DNA from: Pontibacter pamirensis
GTDB lineage: Bacteria; Bacteroidota; Bacteroidia; Cytophagales; Hymenobacteraceae
Direction: 5' to 3'
Assembly (NCBI RefSeq): GCF_010015475.1
Contig: NZ_SSNI01000005.1
Span: forward strand, 124,001-188,000
DNA length: 64,000 nt
Shown here: positions 17,796 to 26,998 of the stretch, piece by piece
How positions within the stretch are numbered: position 1 is the first letter of the stretch
Layout of the letters: each line of letters opens with the position of its first letter
Program-made: the position numbers and the translations under genes
Notes under the pieces: generated by a model
What the model saw: only the letters and a program-made list of their open reading frames with translations
Database searches by the model: none
Told to the model about the DNA's origin: nothing

Positions 17796-18734
17796 CTATA
17801 GGTTAAACGCTGCCATTTTATTCTCTATGGTGGCTCGGTCGGGATATGCTGGTTGTGAACCATACGTTTCTGTAGCCAGGGACGAGGCTGTTACGGCAAA
17901 CCGTAAGGCACTTATGGCATCCTGCTTCTCCCAAATTGCAAAAGCAAGTGCCCCGGCAAAAGCATCGCCTGCACCTGTGGTGTCGGTTACCTGTACATCC
18001 GGCGCCGGAACGAAATGCTGCTCATTGTCTGAAAGCATCACATAACCGTCTTTCCCCAATTTTATGATTACGTTGCGTGCACCTTTCTCCTGTATAGCCT
18101 CACATGCATGGAACCCATCATCCTTGTTTTTGATTTCAAAACCAACTATACTTTCAGCCTCCGACTTATTTGGTGTCAGAAAGTCGGCTAATTCAAAATA
18201 TTCGGCCTTGAGGGCATGGGTGGGCGAAGGATCCAGGACTACCTGAATGTTCTTTTTTTTAGCTGTTTGCATTGCTTTGCCTGCCACAGCAGCGGGTATT
18301 TCCAGATCTATGGCAAGCACAGAACCCTTAGGAGCCTCTGAAATAACCTGCTCTACCAGGTCGGGCCCTTCCTGCTCCCAGTTTTGGTTTGCGTTTGCGG
18401 AGAGGATAATGGTTTTCTTGCCGTCAGCGCGTACAACTACCATGGAAAGGCCTGTGCGCTGGCCCTGCAATTGTTTTACATGCTCCAGGTTTACGCCCGT
18501 CTCCTTCAGTGGTTGAAGTGCTTCTTTGGCTTCCTGGTCATCTCCTGTTCTTGCCAGCAAGAGCGAGGGAGCTCCTAATTGGCGAACCAGGTAAGCTCGG
18601 TTGGCGGCTTTTCCGCCTCCCAGCGTCATATAATCCTCGGCTAAAAGCGTTTCTCCTGGTTCAGGCCAGCGCTCTGTTCTTACTTGTATGTCCTTGTTTA
18701 TACTTCCTAATGATATGATGAGAGCTTGTTTCAT
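17796..18734 (-). CDS. rbsK: ribokinase-like PfkB-family sugar kinase
   Basis: A 312-residue PfkB kinase. The N-terminal motif GGGKAANRAYLVRQLGA binds the sugar; the C-terminal signature DTTGAGDAFAGALA holds the catalytic Asp and anion hole. LDPSPTHAL and TPNKSEAESIVG are ribokinase-type segments. The expected reaction is ribose to ribose 5-phosphate with ATP. The family-typical GGKGANQA appears as GGKAANRA, a small departure, so a related pentose or nucleoside substrate remains possible. A nucleoside hydrolase occurs 7 kb away and could supply ribose, but the two are not linked. Confidence 0.8.
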   Translation of the reverse strand: MKQALIISLGSINKDIQVRTERWPEPGETLLAEDYMTLGGGKAANRAYLVRQLGAPSLLLARTGDDQEAKEALQPLKETGVNLEHVKQLQGQRTGLSMVVVRADGKKTIILSANANQNWEQEGPDLVEQVISEAPKGSVLAIDLEIPAAVAGKAMQTAKKKNIQVVLDPSPTHALKAEYFELADFLTPNKSEAESIVGFEIKNKDDGFHACEAIQEKGARNVIIKLGKDGYVMLSDNEQHFVPAPDVQVTDTTGAGDAFAGALAFAIWEKQDAISALRFAVTASSLATETYGSQPAYPDRATIENKMAAFNL

Positions 18735-18964
18735 GCACTACTGATTTTATTTGATTCCTTTTCAAGATAAATCTTTATACTCCTGATACGGAAACATGGC
18801 TTTATCTGGTGAGCCAAGCAGAATTGATGGATGACAAAGCATGCGTTCATTCATCTAGCTGGGAAGAGGGAGTTCCTTGGCGGTAATTTGTGACACCGGA
18901 GAGGAGAAGCAGCCTATAGGAGGAACTATCTCCCTAAGGTGGTGCCGAAGAGGTCTATAAAGCT

Positions 18965-21900
18965 TTATATCAATACTGGTGCAGGAACAACTGCTTCCAC
19001 AAAATACATGTCGATTTCGCCTTTGTTTTTTGCGTCAATTTTACCGCGATAAGAACAAATAAACGCATCTTTCACGAGCTCGTACGTTGCTCCCGAAATG
19101 TTCACTTTCCCTTCCTGGCAGCTGGACTCCATACGGGCTGCTGTGTTCACGGTGTCACCCCAGATGTCATATGCGAATTTTTGTGTGCCTACTATGCCGG
19201 CTACCACAGGCCCGGTATGTATGCCGATTCTAATTTCAAACTTATGTTTTTTTGGCCGGTTCTCCGGATTTAGGCCTTCTACAAAGGCTAAGATCTCCAG
19301 CCCGGCCTTCACCACATCGGCTGGTGTGTTTGCATTTGGGTCCGGTATGCCTCCCGCACACATATAAGCATCTCCAATCGTTTTTATCTTCTCTATATTA
19401 TATTTCGCTATAATGCGGTCGAAGGCACAAAAGTAGAAGTCAATGACAGCTACTAATTCTTCCGGCGACAGGTCTTCACTGATCTTAGTGAAGTCTTTGA
19501 AGTCGGTGAATAAGACGGTCACCGTTTCATAGCTCCGGGCGATGGTGCGGCCATTGGCTTTCAGTTCCTCGGCGGTTGCAGCAGGTAGAATGTTAAGCAG
19601 CAGGTCATCGGACTTTTTCTTTTCAGCCTCTAACTGCGCCGTCCGCTCATGCACCAGTTTTTCCAGGCTTCTTTTAGATTCTATCAGGTTCTGGTGCTTT
19701 ACTTTGATGATACCCCAGACGATTAGACCCCAGAGTATTATATAGAGACTGTAGGCCCACCAGGTCCGGTAAAAAGGAGGCAGGGAAGAAAACTCGAACG
19801 TTGAAACCGGGCTAACAGCACCGTATACATTCTTCGACTTCACTTTAAACACATAATCCCCTTCATCCAGTCCGGTGAATTCCTTTTTCGTTTCTGAAGT
19901 CCAGTGCGACCACTTTTCGTCTTCGCCCTCCAGCATATAGCTGTATACATTTTGGCCGGGAGCATCAAAAGAAGTAGCTGCATATTCAAAGCTGATAGAT
20001 CGGATGGCATGAGGCAAATTAAATTTATACCTGGGCGACTGTTTGACTGTAACAGCACCACTATCAGCAAAGGCACCGAAGAAGACCGTTGAGTCACCTG
20101 CCAGCTTTATTTTCCTGAGAACGGTGTGCTGCCGCATTTTATAGTCTTTGGGAACATCCGGATTATACCGGAAGATGCCTTCGGTAGTGCCCAGCCATAC
20201 TACACCTTCTGCATCCGTGTAAATCGTCCAGACATCCACACGGGGCATCCGGCTTAAAGGTATCGTATCCCACACGTAAGCTTTGTCCTGGAGTTTGCGG
20301 AGTCGTCCGGTGCGGAACTCTGAAGTTAGCCATATATGCCCTTTTATGTCTTCGGTCAGGTTTATAGCCTCGCGCGAACCGTTTGCGAAATGTGCGCCGT
20401 AAGTAGCATCCGGGGTTAGCTGGAAACGCTCTCCTTGTTTCTCAAAGCTGTAGATGCCTTTGCTGGTACAGAAGTGTATATTCCCGTTTATGGTACATGC
20501 CTGGAACCTGCGCAGGTCTTTTGCCAAGTTAGTTGCAGGTTTCAGGTTTCGTACAGGAGGTTGTAAGCCATATTCTTCGGAATCCTCAATAGCGGATATG
20601 TTATTGTCACAGGAAGCCCAAAGCACATTTTCTTTGTCCGCTGCCAGCCAGATAACATCGTGGTTCACGCCCTCAACTTTCCCTTCCCATTTCCACTTCC
20701 CTCTGTTATAAGTGAGAACAGACAGTCCATTAGAGGACCCTATGTAAAATTTGTCTTTGTTGCGGTTTGATTGATAAACAGTTTTGAAAATAATGTCATC
20801 TGTTGGAGGAGGAGATACCCTTTTCAGATCATTACCATTCAAGATATAAACGCCCGACGTACTTACTACCAAAAGGGAATTGCCCAGATCAAGCATTTTC
20901 CATACCTCGTTCTGTAGCTGTGGCAGCTTACGAAAAGCTGGTTGCACATCCTTTTCATCTAAGACAAATAAACCAGAAGACGTACCTGCATATAGTAGTT
21001 CTTTTTTCTTTAGTACTTCCAGCACTATCCCATCCAGTCCAGCAGTTTCGTTCAGGTAGGTGACCGGCGATGGATAGGCGATGCGGCTAATGCCTTTGTT
21101 TAAAGTAGCCCAAAGCCCACCTTCCTTATCTGTATAAAGACTTAAAACAGTATTGTCACTTAAGCCGTTTTGCTTGTCTATTATCTTTCTTACCTGCCCT
21201 TCATGGTCTACAATCACTATGCCTTTAGATATAGTTGCCAGCGCAATAGTACCATCCAATAAGGTAAGTCCGTGCATGAAATATTCCTGATCCAAGACTC
21301 CGGCAGGTTTGGTCTCCAGTTTATTCAGTTTCTGATCGTTGAGAACGTACAAGCCTTCATCAAAAGTGGCTACAAAGAAGTTTTGCTTTGCAGTTGTAGT
21401 ATCATGGTAGGGCAGGAGGGCAATCACGTTTAATTCTTTTAAACTCTCACCACCTGGTAGGGCGCTCAACCGATCATCTTGCAGCACACATAATCCCTTT
21501 TCCTTGTCTATGATGTAGAGTTGGTTCTGGCTGGCGAATATTCGTGTGAAGCCCGCTCTGCTGTGCCACACCTTAAAGTGCTTGCCAGACCAGCGGAATA
21601 TGTTGTTTTTGGTATTGAAATACACACCCTGTCCAATGGCTGCTATGTTGGTCACACGTATCTCCGGGTATTTTCCTTTCAGGTAAGGCAGTAAAGAAAC
21701 AAAATGCATCTTACCGATCGTGTCAGGAGCCAGATAGCCCAGATCGCTGTTGCTGCCTATAAATATTCTTCCTTCGCTGTTTTTAGCAAACTGAAACCGG
21801 CCCTGATACGCTGTTCCGTGCACTAACTGCCAGGTAACGCCGTCATACTCTAATACTCCACTCGTGTTACTGACATACATTATGCCTCTGTCGTCCTGTA

Positions 21901-22048
21901 TAATTCCCCAGTTCTGGGGGCTTGAAACATACCCATCGCTTTGATATGCCGAGGGCGGGAATGTTTGTATAAATGGATCCCCCACCTGCGCCATTAATCT
22001 GAAACTACCTATCAGAAATAACACGGTAATTAAGAGATATTTAAACAT
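18965..22048 (-). CDS. periplasmic beta-propeller / Y_Y_Y sensor fused to class III adenylate cyclase
   Basis: A 1027-residue signalling protein. A signal sequence (MFKYLLITVLFLIGSFRLMA) leads to about 650 residues of two-component-regulator-type propeller repeats (for example DRGIMYVSNTSGVLEYDG, DKEGGLWATLNKGI, DAEGVVWLGTTEGIFRYN). Then come a Y_Y_Y domain (FEYAATSF to KSKNVYG), one membrane helix, a coiled coil and a class III cyclase domain. The metal Asp residues lie in FTDFKDF and IGDAY; Lys in EKIKTIGD and Asp in YDIWGD are the adenine-specifying pair, and NTAARME holds the transition-state Asn and Arg. The start at 22048 is chosen because it gives the signal peptide. This architecture is usual in hybrid kinases, so the cyclase output is notable. 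Confidence 0.88.
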   Translation of the reverse strand: MFKYLLITVLFLIGSFRLMAQVGDPFIQTFPPSAYQSDGYVSSPQNWGIIQDDRGIMYVSNTSGVLEYDGVTWQLVHGTAYQGRFQFAKNSEGRIFIGSNSDLGYLAPDTIGKMHFVSLLPYLKGKYPEIRVTNIAAIGQGVYFNTKNNIFRWSGKHFKVWHSRAGFTRIFASQNQLYIIDKEKGLCVLQDDRLSALPGGESLKELNVIALLPYHDTTTAKQNFFVATFDEGLYVLNDQKLNKLETKPAGVLDQEYFMHGLTLLDGTIALATISKGIVIVDHEGQVRKIIDKQNGLSDNTVLSLYTDKEGGLWATLNKGISRIAYPSPVTYLNETAGLDGIVLEVLKKKELLYAGTSSGLFVLDEKDVQPAFRKLPQLQNEVWKMLDLGNSLLVVSTSGVYILNGNDLKRVSPPPTDDIIFKTVYQSNRNKDKFYIGSSNGLSVLTYNRGKWKWEGKVEGVNHDVIWLAADKENVLWASCDNNISAIEDSEEYGLQPPVRNLKPATNLAKDLRRFQACTINGNIHFCTSKGIYSFEKQGERFQLTPDATYGAHFANGSREAINLTEDIKGHIWLTSEFRTGRLRKLQDKAYVWDTIPLSRMPRVDVWTIYTDAEGVVWLGTTEGIFRYNPDVPKDYKMRQHTVLRKIKLAGDSTVFFGAFADSGAVTVKQSPRYKFNLPHAIRSISFEYAATSFDAPGQNVYSYMLEGEDEKWSHWTSETKKEFTGLDEGDYVFKVKSKNVYGAVSPVSTFEFSSLPPFYRTWWAYSLYIILWGLIVWGIIKVKHQNLIESKRSLEKLVHERTAQLEAEKKKSDDLLLNILPAATAEELKANGRTIARSYETVTVLFTDFKDFTKISEDLSPEELVAVIDFYFCAFDRIIAKYNIEKIKTIGDAYMCAGGIPDPNANTPADVVKAGLEILAFVEGLNPENRPKKHKFEIRIGIHTGPVVAGIVGTQKFAYDIWGDTVNTAARMESSCQEGKVNISGATYELVKDAFICSYRGKIDAKNKGEIDMYFVEAVVPAPVLI

Positions 22049-22184
22049 GGTAATATGTTTTGATGTAATAAAACTAATTATATATACGATGTGTATCAAT
22101 TTAGATAAAAATTAGTATTTTTATTTGAGTGGGGTACTCTTCAAAGCTGATAACCAAATAGTAAACCTTTTAAATGTTTGCATT

Positions 22185-22595
22185 ATGCCTCAAGGAACAG
22201 TCATTGCCGTAAAGCCAACTAGTTTTGCTTTCACTTCTGAGATAAGGAGTGCTGGTTCAACAGAAACAGCCAATTACTCTACGCGTAGCGCAGAGGAGTT
22301 TCATTCGGCAGCAAAGCTGCTTTATATAAAGGTTTATGAAGATAGATTTAGAAGCAGAGCACTTAGGAAAGCCAAGTCAGTGGTCTGGTATGAAGACACA
22401 AGAGGTGAGTTTAGCGTTGGAGATTATGTTGAATTTGACATCAACAAAAAAAAAACAAAGCCTATTGATGCTGCGGAAAACGTAAGAAAGATTAAAAGCG
22501 GTGGCACACTTTTGCACGGAAGCCTGCTTTCTACGGTAGCACTGTTTGCTTCTTCATTACTGATCTTTGCAGTTATTTTTGATAAGAGAAGGTAA
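22185..22595 (+). CDS. cold-shock-like domain protein with C-terminal membrane helix
   Basis: A 136-residue protein that I do not recognise as a named family. The start GTVIAVKPTSFAF and the later VGDYVEFDI then AAENVRKI resemble the first strand and the end of a cold-shock/OB domain (GTVKW...FGFI, GDxVEF, AxNV). Between them is a 50-residue insert with a basic segment (YEDRFRSRALRKAKS). A hydrophobic helix near the C-terminus (LLSTVALFASSLLIFAVIF) ends in DKRR. It could be a membrane-anchored nucleic-acid-binding protein; that is inference. Start ATG 22185 gives the domain at the N-terminus; a GTG 60 bases upstream is less likely. It is divergent from the cyclase gene. Confidence 0.6.
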   Translation: MPQGTVIAVKPTSFAFTSEIRSAGSTETANYSTRSAEEFHSAAKLLYIKVYEDRFRSRALRKAKSVVWYEDTRGEFSVGDYVEFDINKKKTKPIDAAENVRKIKSGGTLLHGSLLSTVALFASSLLIFAVIFDKRR

Positions 22596-22649
22596 CAGCA
22601 GGAGCCATTTGACTATAGGTGTATTTTGAAATGATAGAGGGAGGCTGTC

Positions 22650-23783
22650 CTACAACCGGTACTTCACCACTGAAGCAGGCGTAGGCTGCCTGATTGTCTG
22701 CATGGTTTTGGCGTTCAGCAGTTCTATCTTTCCTGCTTTACGTAACTGCTCAAATGCCGCGACATAATTTTCTCTGGTGTAGTTGGTGCCGCAGCTATCA
22801 AGCTCATATATCTTCTCAATGGACTTATACTTATAAAAGCCCGCTTGGTTTACCAGACAATCCACCAGGTTCGGAATAGTGTAGGTCGGACGCTGCTCGA
22901 AGAGGGAAAACTGCGCCCGGACAAAATCATTGGCAATAAAAACAGGTACATCATCCTCCTGAAAGGTGCAATAAGGCAGGATAGCCTCCTTAAAGCTCCT
23001 GTACGCTTGGCCGTCAGGGGAGGAGAAAAGCAGATACTGGTAAGGCTGTTCCACCCCGGGTTGATTCACCTTGAACAGCAGTGTGAAGTACTCTTTCTCC
23101 TGGAGCACACCGATCAGGTGGTCCAGAATAAACTCCTGGCGTTTATACTTATCTTTCTCCTTTCTGCAATAGTTGCTTATTACCTGAAGCCTATCTCCAA
23201 ATAACTTTACCAGATGCTGGCTGGCCTTTCGTCCAGCCACGGCCTTAGTTATACTCTCCGGATCAAGCAGCATAAACAAATCGGAGTGCCATTTATGGAT
23301 AGCTTGTACTAGCGTTTGCTGTTGATAACCACTAATAAAAGGATTGATAAAAGCCAAAGACGGACAGCCTGCCTCTAAAAGCTCTTCCATCTTTGCCTTA
23401 TTTTCTGAACTGCTCAGCGGGACAGGCGGGTGAATCAATTCCCCGTAAAATGAAAGCGCTTTCATGCCTTCGCTTACACGCTCCAGCATAATTTTGCTCT
23501 TGTCATAAAAGAAAGTTCTCACTAATTCATTCAGCAGAGGGCTTTTTATAATACTTTTTAAAAGATACTCTTTGGATGTAGCAGGCAATTCAGCACTTCC
23601 TTCCTTGTCTTGTAGGTTCCCGGCTTGCAGGTCAATATATAGCATTGCTTCCCTCGCCTCAGCATTTACTATAGCCAACTGGATGTTGCACCACGTGTTG
23701 AAGTATAAAACAAGAACCTCTTGTTTTATCTCCATAAAGCTGCGCCTCACTTGAAAGAAATCTTTGGGTTCTGTTGCAGACAT
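22650..23783 (-). CDS. three-Cys-motif partner protein TcmP-like, orphan
   Basis: A 377-residue protein resembling TcmP (TIGR04474). Features are the N-terminal basic helix leading to VLYFNTWCNIQLAI, LYIDLQAGNLQDKEGSAEL (where TcmP has LYIDGFAGPG), the later strand SLAFINPF (usually FIDPFG), and the C-terminal GTNYTRENY segment. The FAGPG loop is degenerate, so SAM-type binding is doubtful. TcmP proteins are normally encoded beside a partner with a three-cysteine motif, often in mobile or phage-derived regions; no such partner is present. The ATG at 23783 is chosen over one 75 bases upstream as the family start. Function is unknown. Confidence 0.5.
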   Translation of the reverse strand: MSATEPKDFFQVRRSFMEIKQEVLVLYFNTWCNIQLAIVNAEAREAMLYIDLQAGNLQDKEGSAELPATSKEYLLKSIIKSPLLNELVRTFFYDKSKIMLERVSEGMKALSFYGELIHPPVPLSSSENKAKMEELLEAGCPSLAFINPFISGYQQQTLVQAIHKWHSDLFMLLDPESITKAVAGRKASQHLVKLFGDRLQVISNYCRKEKDKYKRQEFILDHLIGVLQEKEYFTLLFKVNQPGVEQPYQYLLFSSPDGQAYRSFKEAILPYCTFQEDDVPVFIANDFVRAQFSLFEQRPTYTIPNLVDCLVNQAGFYKYKSIEKIYELDSCGTNYTRENYVAAFEQLRKAGKIELLNAKTMQTIRQPTPASVVKYRL

Positions 23784-24228
23784 AGGTAAAAATGCGTGGC
23801 TAAAAAACCACAGATTGCTTATGAGGTTATAGGTAGATACATGAGATGAGAGAAGCACAAGAAAACTACCATACTAAGTATGCTTCATTCAGAAATGCCG
23901 CTGTTATACATTCTCACCAACAGCTTTTTGGCCACAAGAAACAGCAAAGGCAGGTTAATATAAGGGCATTGATGAACTGAAGTTTTGTAAACTAAAATAA
24001 CCATGTACATTATTAAACAGTCGCTAATTTACTTAGTTTGTGATTGTGTAAAGCTAATGTAGTTAGCTTTATTTTTGCACACAATTATCCACGAACTTTG
24101 TACCTTAACGTAATGCCTGAGAGTCAGTTTATTGTATAGAATTATCTAAGTCTTTTATTAACAGGCAACAGTTTTGTAAGATGATAGAGCTACTGCTTTA
24201 ACCTTAGAAAACAAGTGTTATGCAGCTA
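23784..24228. other. AT-rich gene-free stretch upstream of TcmP-like gene
   Basis: This 445-base region has no convincing reading frame on either strand and is richer in A and T than its surroundings. It should contain the promoter of the TcmP-like gene. Nothing else is recognisable. Confidence 0.4.
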
Positions 24229-24363
24229 TCAACTTATACAAGAGTGGCAGGTGTCGAAGGCTGATATTCCTGTTCTAAAAATCATTTCGTCGGGGCGGGC
24301 CTGCTGCATAAATGCGCTCGCTGTGTCTGTGGCTAACTGCTGGAGCCGCTGCTTTACAGCCAT
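24229..24363 (-). CDS. possible 44-residue Cys-containing peptide
   Basis: A short frame with ATG at 24363 encodes 44 residues ending FDTCHSCIS. It is preceded by AAAGGAG eight bases before the ATG, a stronger ribosome binding site than most in this window. The peptide begins with an amphipathic stretch (MAVKQRLQQLATDTASAFMQQ) and carries a C-x2-C pair four residues from its end. No modification or export gene is adjacent. It points in the same direction as the TcmP-like gene, 445 bases further on. I do not recognise the peptide; chance remains possible. Confidence 0.3.
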   Translation of the reverse strand: MAVKQRLQQLATDTASAFMQQARPDEMIFRTGISAFDTCHSCIS

Positions 24364-24536
24364 ACAGACTTCTCCTTTGACTTAATTGTGATGCCTTTCT
24401 TGACAAACCAGTTGCTTAATTTCTGGTGCTTTTGAGGGCGATACAGATATGTCACGGATTTAGTCAGCTTGCTTAATATCATTAGCGGGAATGACATTTG
24501 TCATGTTTTTCGTTTTCCGTTTTTCGGAAGTTTGCA

Positions 24537-25826
24537 ATGTTAACCGAGTTAGATAATATGCAAAGCCAGTTCAAAGTACTTACGTTATCTTACAAGTATG
24601 CACCTATCGCTGTGCGCGAGGCAGTTTCATTAAATGAAATAGGCTGTAGAAATCTGCTCGATAAAGTAAGGGAGTTTACAGGAGCAAATGACGTGCTGGT
24701 ACTTTCAACCTGCAACCGCACAGAGATATACTACTCCTCAGACGTTGATTACTCCCGTGAAATCATTAAGCTGCTGGCTATCGAGAAGGGGTTTATTGCC
24801 ACCAAGACTGTGCAACCCTACTTCAAACACATTACCTGCCATAAAGAAGCAGTGCAGCATCTGTTTTATGTGGCGCTGGGGCTGGAGTCGCAGGTAGTGG
24901 GCGATATGCAGATTATGAACCAGGTGAAGTATGCCTACCAATGGGCAACGGATGCCGGTACGGCAGGTCCATTTCTGCACCGCCTTATGCACACCATCTT
25001 TTACTCCAGTAAAAGAGTAGCGAACGAAACCTGCTTCCGCAATGGGGCGGCGTCTGTTTCGTATGCAACAGTAGAACTGGTGGAGGACCTCACAAAGGCA
25101 ATGGAGAACCCGCGGGTGCTTATGATAGGAATGGGGGAGATTGGCGCAGACGTTTGTGATAATTTCCAGAAGTCGGCTATCAACAACGTTGTGGTGGTAA
25201 ACCGCACACACTATAAAGCGCTGGACCTGGTTCAGAAATGCAACGTAAAAGCTGCTTATTGGGAAAATGTGTGGGATGAGATAAAATTGGCAGATGTGAT
25301 TTTTTCTTCTGTACCTGGTGATTGCTTCTATATAAGTAAGCATGATTTTGACAAGCATGCACAAGAGGCCCCAAAGTTTTTCATAGACCTTTCGATGCCG
25401 CGCAGCATCAGCAGCGATTTGCAAAGCCTGCCTGGTACCCGCGTGTACAACATCGATAATATCCGCAACCGTACCACAAAAGCACTGGAAAAGCGCCTGA
25501 CAGCCATTCCGCAGGTGCAGCAGATTGTAGCTGAGGCTGTCTCGGAATTTGAGACTTGGATGCAGGAAATAGGTATGTCACCGGCCATTCAGAATTTCAA
25601 GAATCGTTTGGAGGAGATTCGACAGCAGGAGCTGAACCGTTACCTCAAAAAGCTGAGTGCGGAAGAGAAAGAGCTGGTGGAGGCCTTAACCAAAAACATA
25701 CTCAACAAGATAGTAAAGCTGCCCGCGCTTGAACTGAAGGCAGCCTGCCAGCGTGGCGAGTCAGATGCCTTGTTACAAAGTTTTAGTGCGCTTTTCAATC
25801 TCGAAAAAGAGGTAGTGAAAGATTAG
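24537..25826 (+). CDS. hemA: glutamyl-tRNA reductase
   Basis: A 429-residue HemA, first committed enzyme of C5 tetrapyrrole synthesis; it reduces Glu-tRNA to glutamate-1-semialdehyde with NADPH. The catalytic Cys is in VLSTCNRTEIY, the tRNA/substrate region in GLESQVVGDMQIMNQVK, the NADPH Rossmann loop is MIGMGEIGADV, and the C-terminal helical dimerisation domain begins near residue 320. The ATG at 24537 has GGAAG seven bases before it; a TTG 39 bases upstream and an ATG at 24558 are alternatives. No other hem gene is adjacent. A strong bidirectional terminator follows. Confidence 0.93.
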   Translation: MLTELDNMQSQFKVLTLSYKYAPIAVREAVSLNEIGCRNLLDKVREFTGANDVLVLSTCNRTEIYYSSDVDYSREIIKLLAIEKGFIATKTVQPYFKHITCHKEAVQHLFYVALGLESQVVGDMQIMNQVKYAYQWATDAGTAGPFLHRLMHTIFYSSKRVANETCFRNGAASVSYATVELVEDLTKAMENPRVLMIGMGEIGADVCDNFQKSAINNVVVVNRTHYKALDLVQKCNVKAAYWENVWDEIKLADVIFSSVPGDCFYISKHDFDKHAQEAPKFFIDLSMPRSISSDLQSLPGTRVYNIDNIRNRTTKALEKRLTAIPQVQQIVAEAVSEFETWMQEIGMSPAIQNFKNRLEEIRQQELNRYLKKLSAEEKELVEALTKNILNKIVKLPALELKAACQRGESDALLQSFSALFNLEKEVVKD

Positions 25827-25893
25827 GCATCAGCATATTAGAGAAATACGAGTAGTAAAAAATATACCTTACTTAATCTGAAAACTGCTTAAT

Positions 25894-25936
25894 AAAAAGA
25901 AGAGCCAGACCATTTAGTCTGGCTCTTCTTTTTATT
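25894..25936. terminator. bidirectional terminator, hemA / nucleoside hydrolase
   Basis: Perfect stem AAAAAGAAGAGCCAGAC / GTCTGGCTCTTCTTTTT with a short loop. The minus-strand arm overlaps the stop codon of the nucleoside hydrolase gene. Confidence 0.9.
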
Positions 25937-26933
25937 TGTTTAGTGAGGCAAAGTAATCAGCTATAATTTTTTCCTTGTCGAAGTTCTGCCATACAACTAT
26001 CTGGCGCTGATTGCCCGGCTGCTCCACCCATTTATTTTCCTGTTCCTGTAGAACAGGGCTCGGAATGGTAATGGCCTCAGCCCAATCCGGATTCTTTACA
26101 ATGGCAACAGCCGCCATATCAAACAAGGCACGGGAGGGAGGGTTCCCGTGTAGTGTAATGTTGTTAAAGAGGTTTACAGAGTAGTCACCGAATGTATAGA
26201 ATTCGCCTCCGTGTCGGCCGGTTACCGGCTCTGATGTTCTGGGGCCTTTACCTGCTGCTTTACTTTCAACTTCTTCCGAGGTAACTCTAACCGCATCTGT
26301 GCCGCTAGGCTTGCCATACCGGACAGTTACCATCTCAAATGGCACATCCGTGCTTAAGACATAGTTCATAGAAGGGATGTCATTGTCCTGATTGTACTCT
26401 CCCGGCTCGGGGTAATTGGAGCCTAACCACACTATCCTCAGTTTATTTGCAATAGATGGATCTTTCTTCAAAGCCAGGGCAACATTGGTCAATTTACCAA
26501 CCGCAATCACTGTTAAGGTTTCCTGTGCCTGCTTTGCGTTTTCAATAATAAAATTAACTCCTTCAGCACCATCAAAACTGTTGTTGGCAGTATGCTCCTT
26601 AATTGCTGTGAAGGAACCATTGGCTCCTTTTAGTAACGGAATTTCATCTTCCATCTTCAGGAGTTTTAGAACGCGTTCAGCTTCTGCGTACTGCTCCTCT
26701 ATGTCTCCTCCGTTTTTAGTGGCATTTACTGTGATGCCTTTTACGTCGAACGTGTCGTTATTCAGCAGTAAATACGCCAACGCATGTTGGTCGTCCAGTT
26801 CATTATTCGCGTCTGTGTCGAAAATTACCGGTATTTTTGTGTCTGCTTGGACACTACTTTCTGCCCTGTTGGTGCAGCCGTAAATCAGCAGGACATATGC
26901 TGACGCGAGGACTAATCTTGAAAGCTTTTTCAT
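25932..26933 (-). CDS. nucleoside hydrolase lipoprotein
   Basis: A 333-residue protein of the inosine-uridine nucleoside hydrolase superfamily. A lipoprotein signal (MKKLSRLVLASAYVLLIYGC) places it at the cell surface or in the periplasm. The calcium-binding N-terminal motif reads FDTDANNELDDQHAL in place of the usual DTDPGIDDA. TVIAVGKLTNVA and the late LFDMAAVAIV segment, with Asp, match the fold. Family members split nucleosides into base and ribose. The altered first motif and the export signal suggest a non-standard substrate or scavenging of external nucleosides. It lies next to, and upstream in the same direction as, nothing obviously co-functional except the YhcH-like gene 66 bases away. 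Confidence 0.8.
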   Translation of the reverse strand: MKKLSRLVLASAYVLLIYGCTNRAESSVQADTKIPVIFDTDANNELDDQHALAYLLLNNDTFDVKGITVNATKNGGDIEEQYAEAERVLKLLKMEDEIPLLKGANGSFTAIKEHTANNSFDGAEGVNFIIENAKQAQETLTVIAVGKLTNVALALKKDPSIANKLRIVWLGSNYPEPGEYNQDNDIPSMNYVLSTDVPFEMVTVRYGKPSGTDAVRVTSEEVESKAAGKGPRTSEPVTGRHGGEFYTFGDYSVNLFNNITLHGNPPSRALFDMAAVAIVKNPDWAEAITIPSPVLQEQENKWVEQPGNQRQIVVWQNFDKEKIIADYFASLNK

Positions 26934-26998
26934 GGTGCTTATTTGTTAGATAAAAAAGGTTTGCTCTTCGGAAGGTAGCATATTAGAGCATTGTAGGT

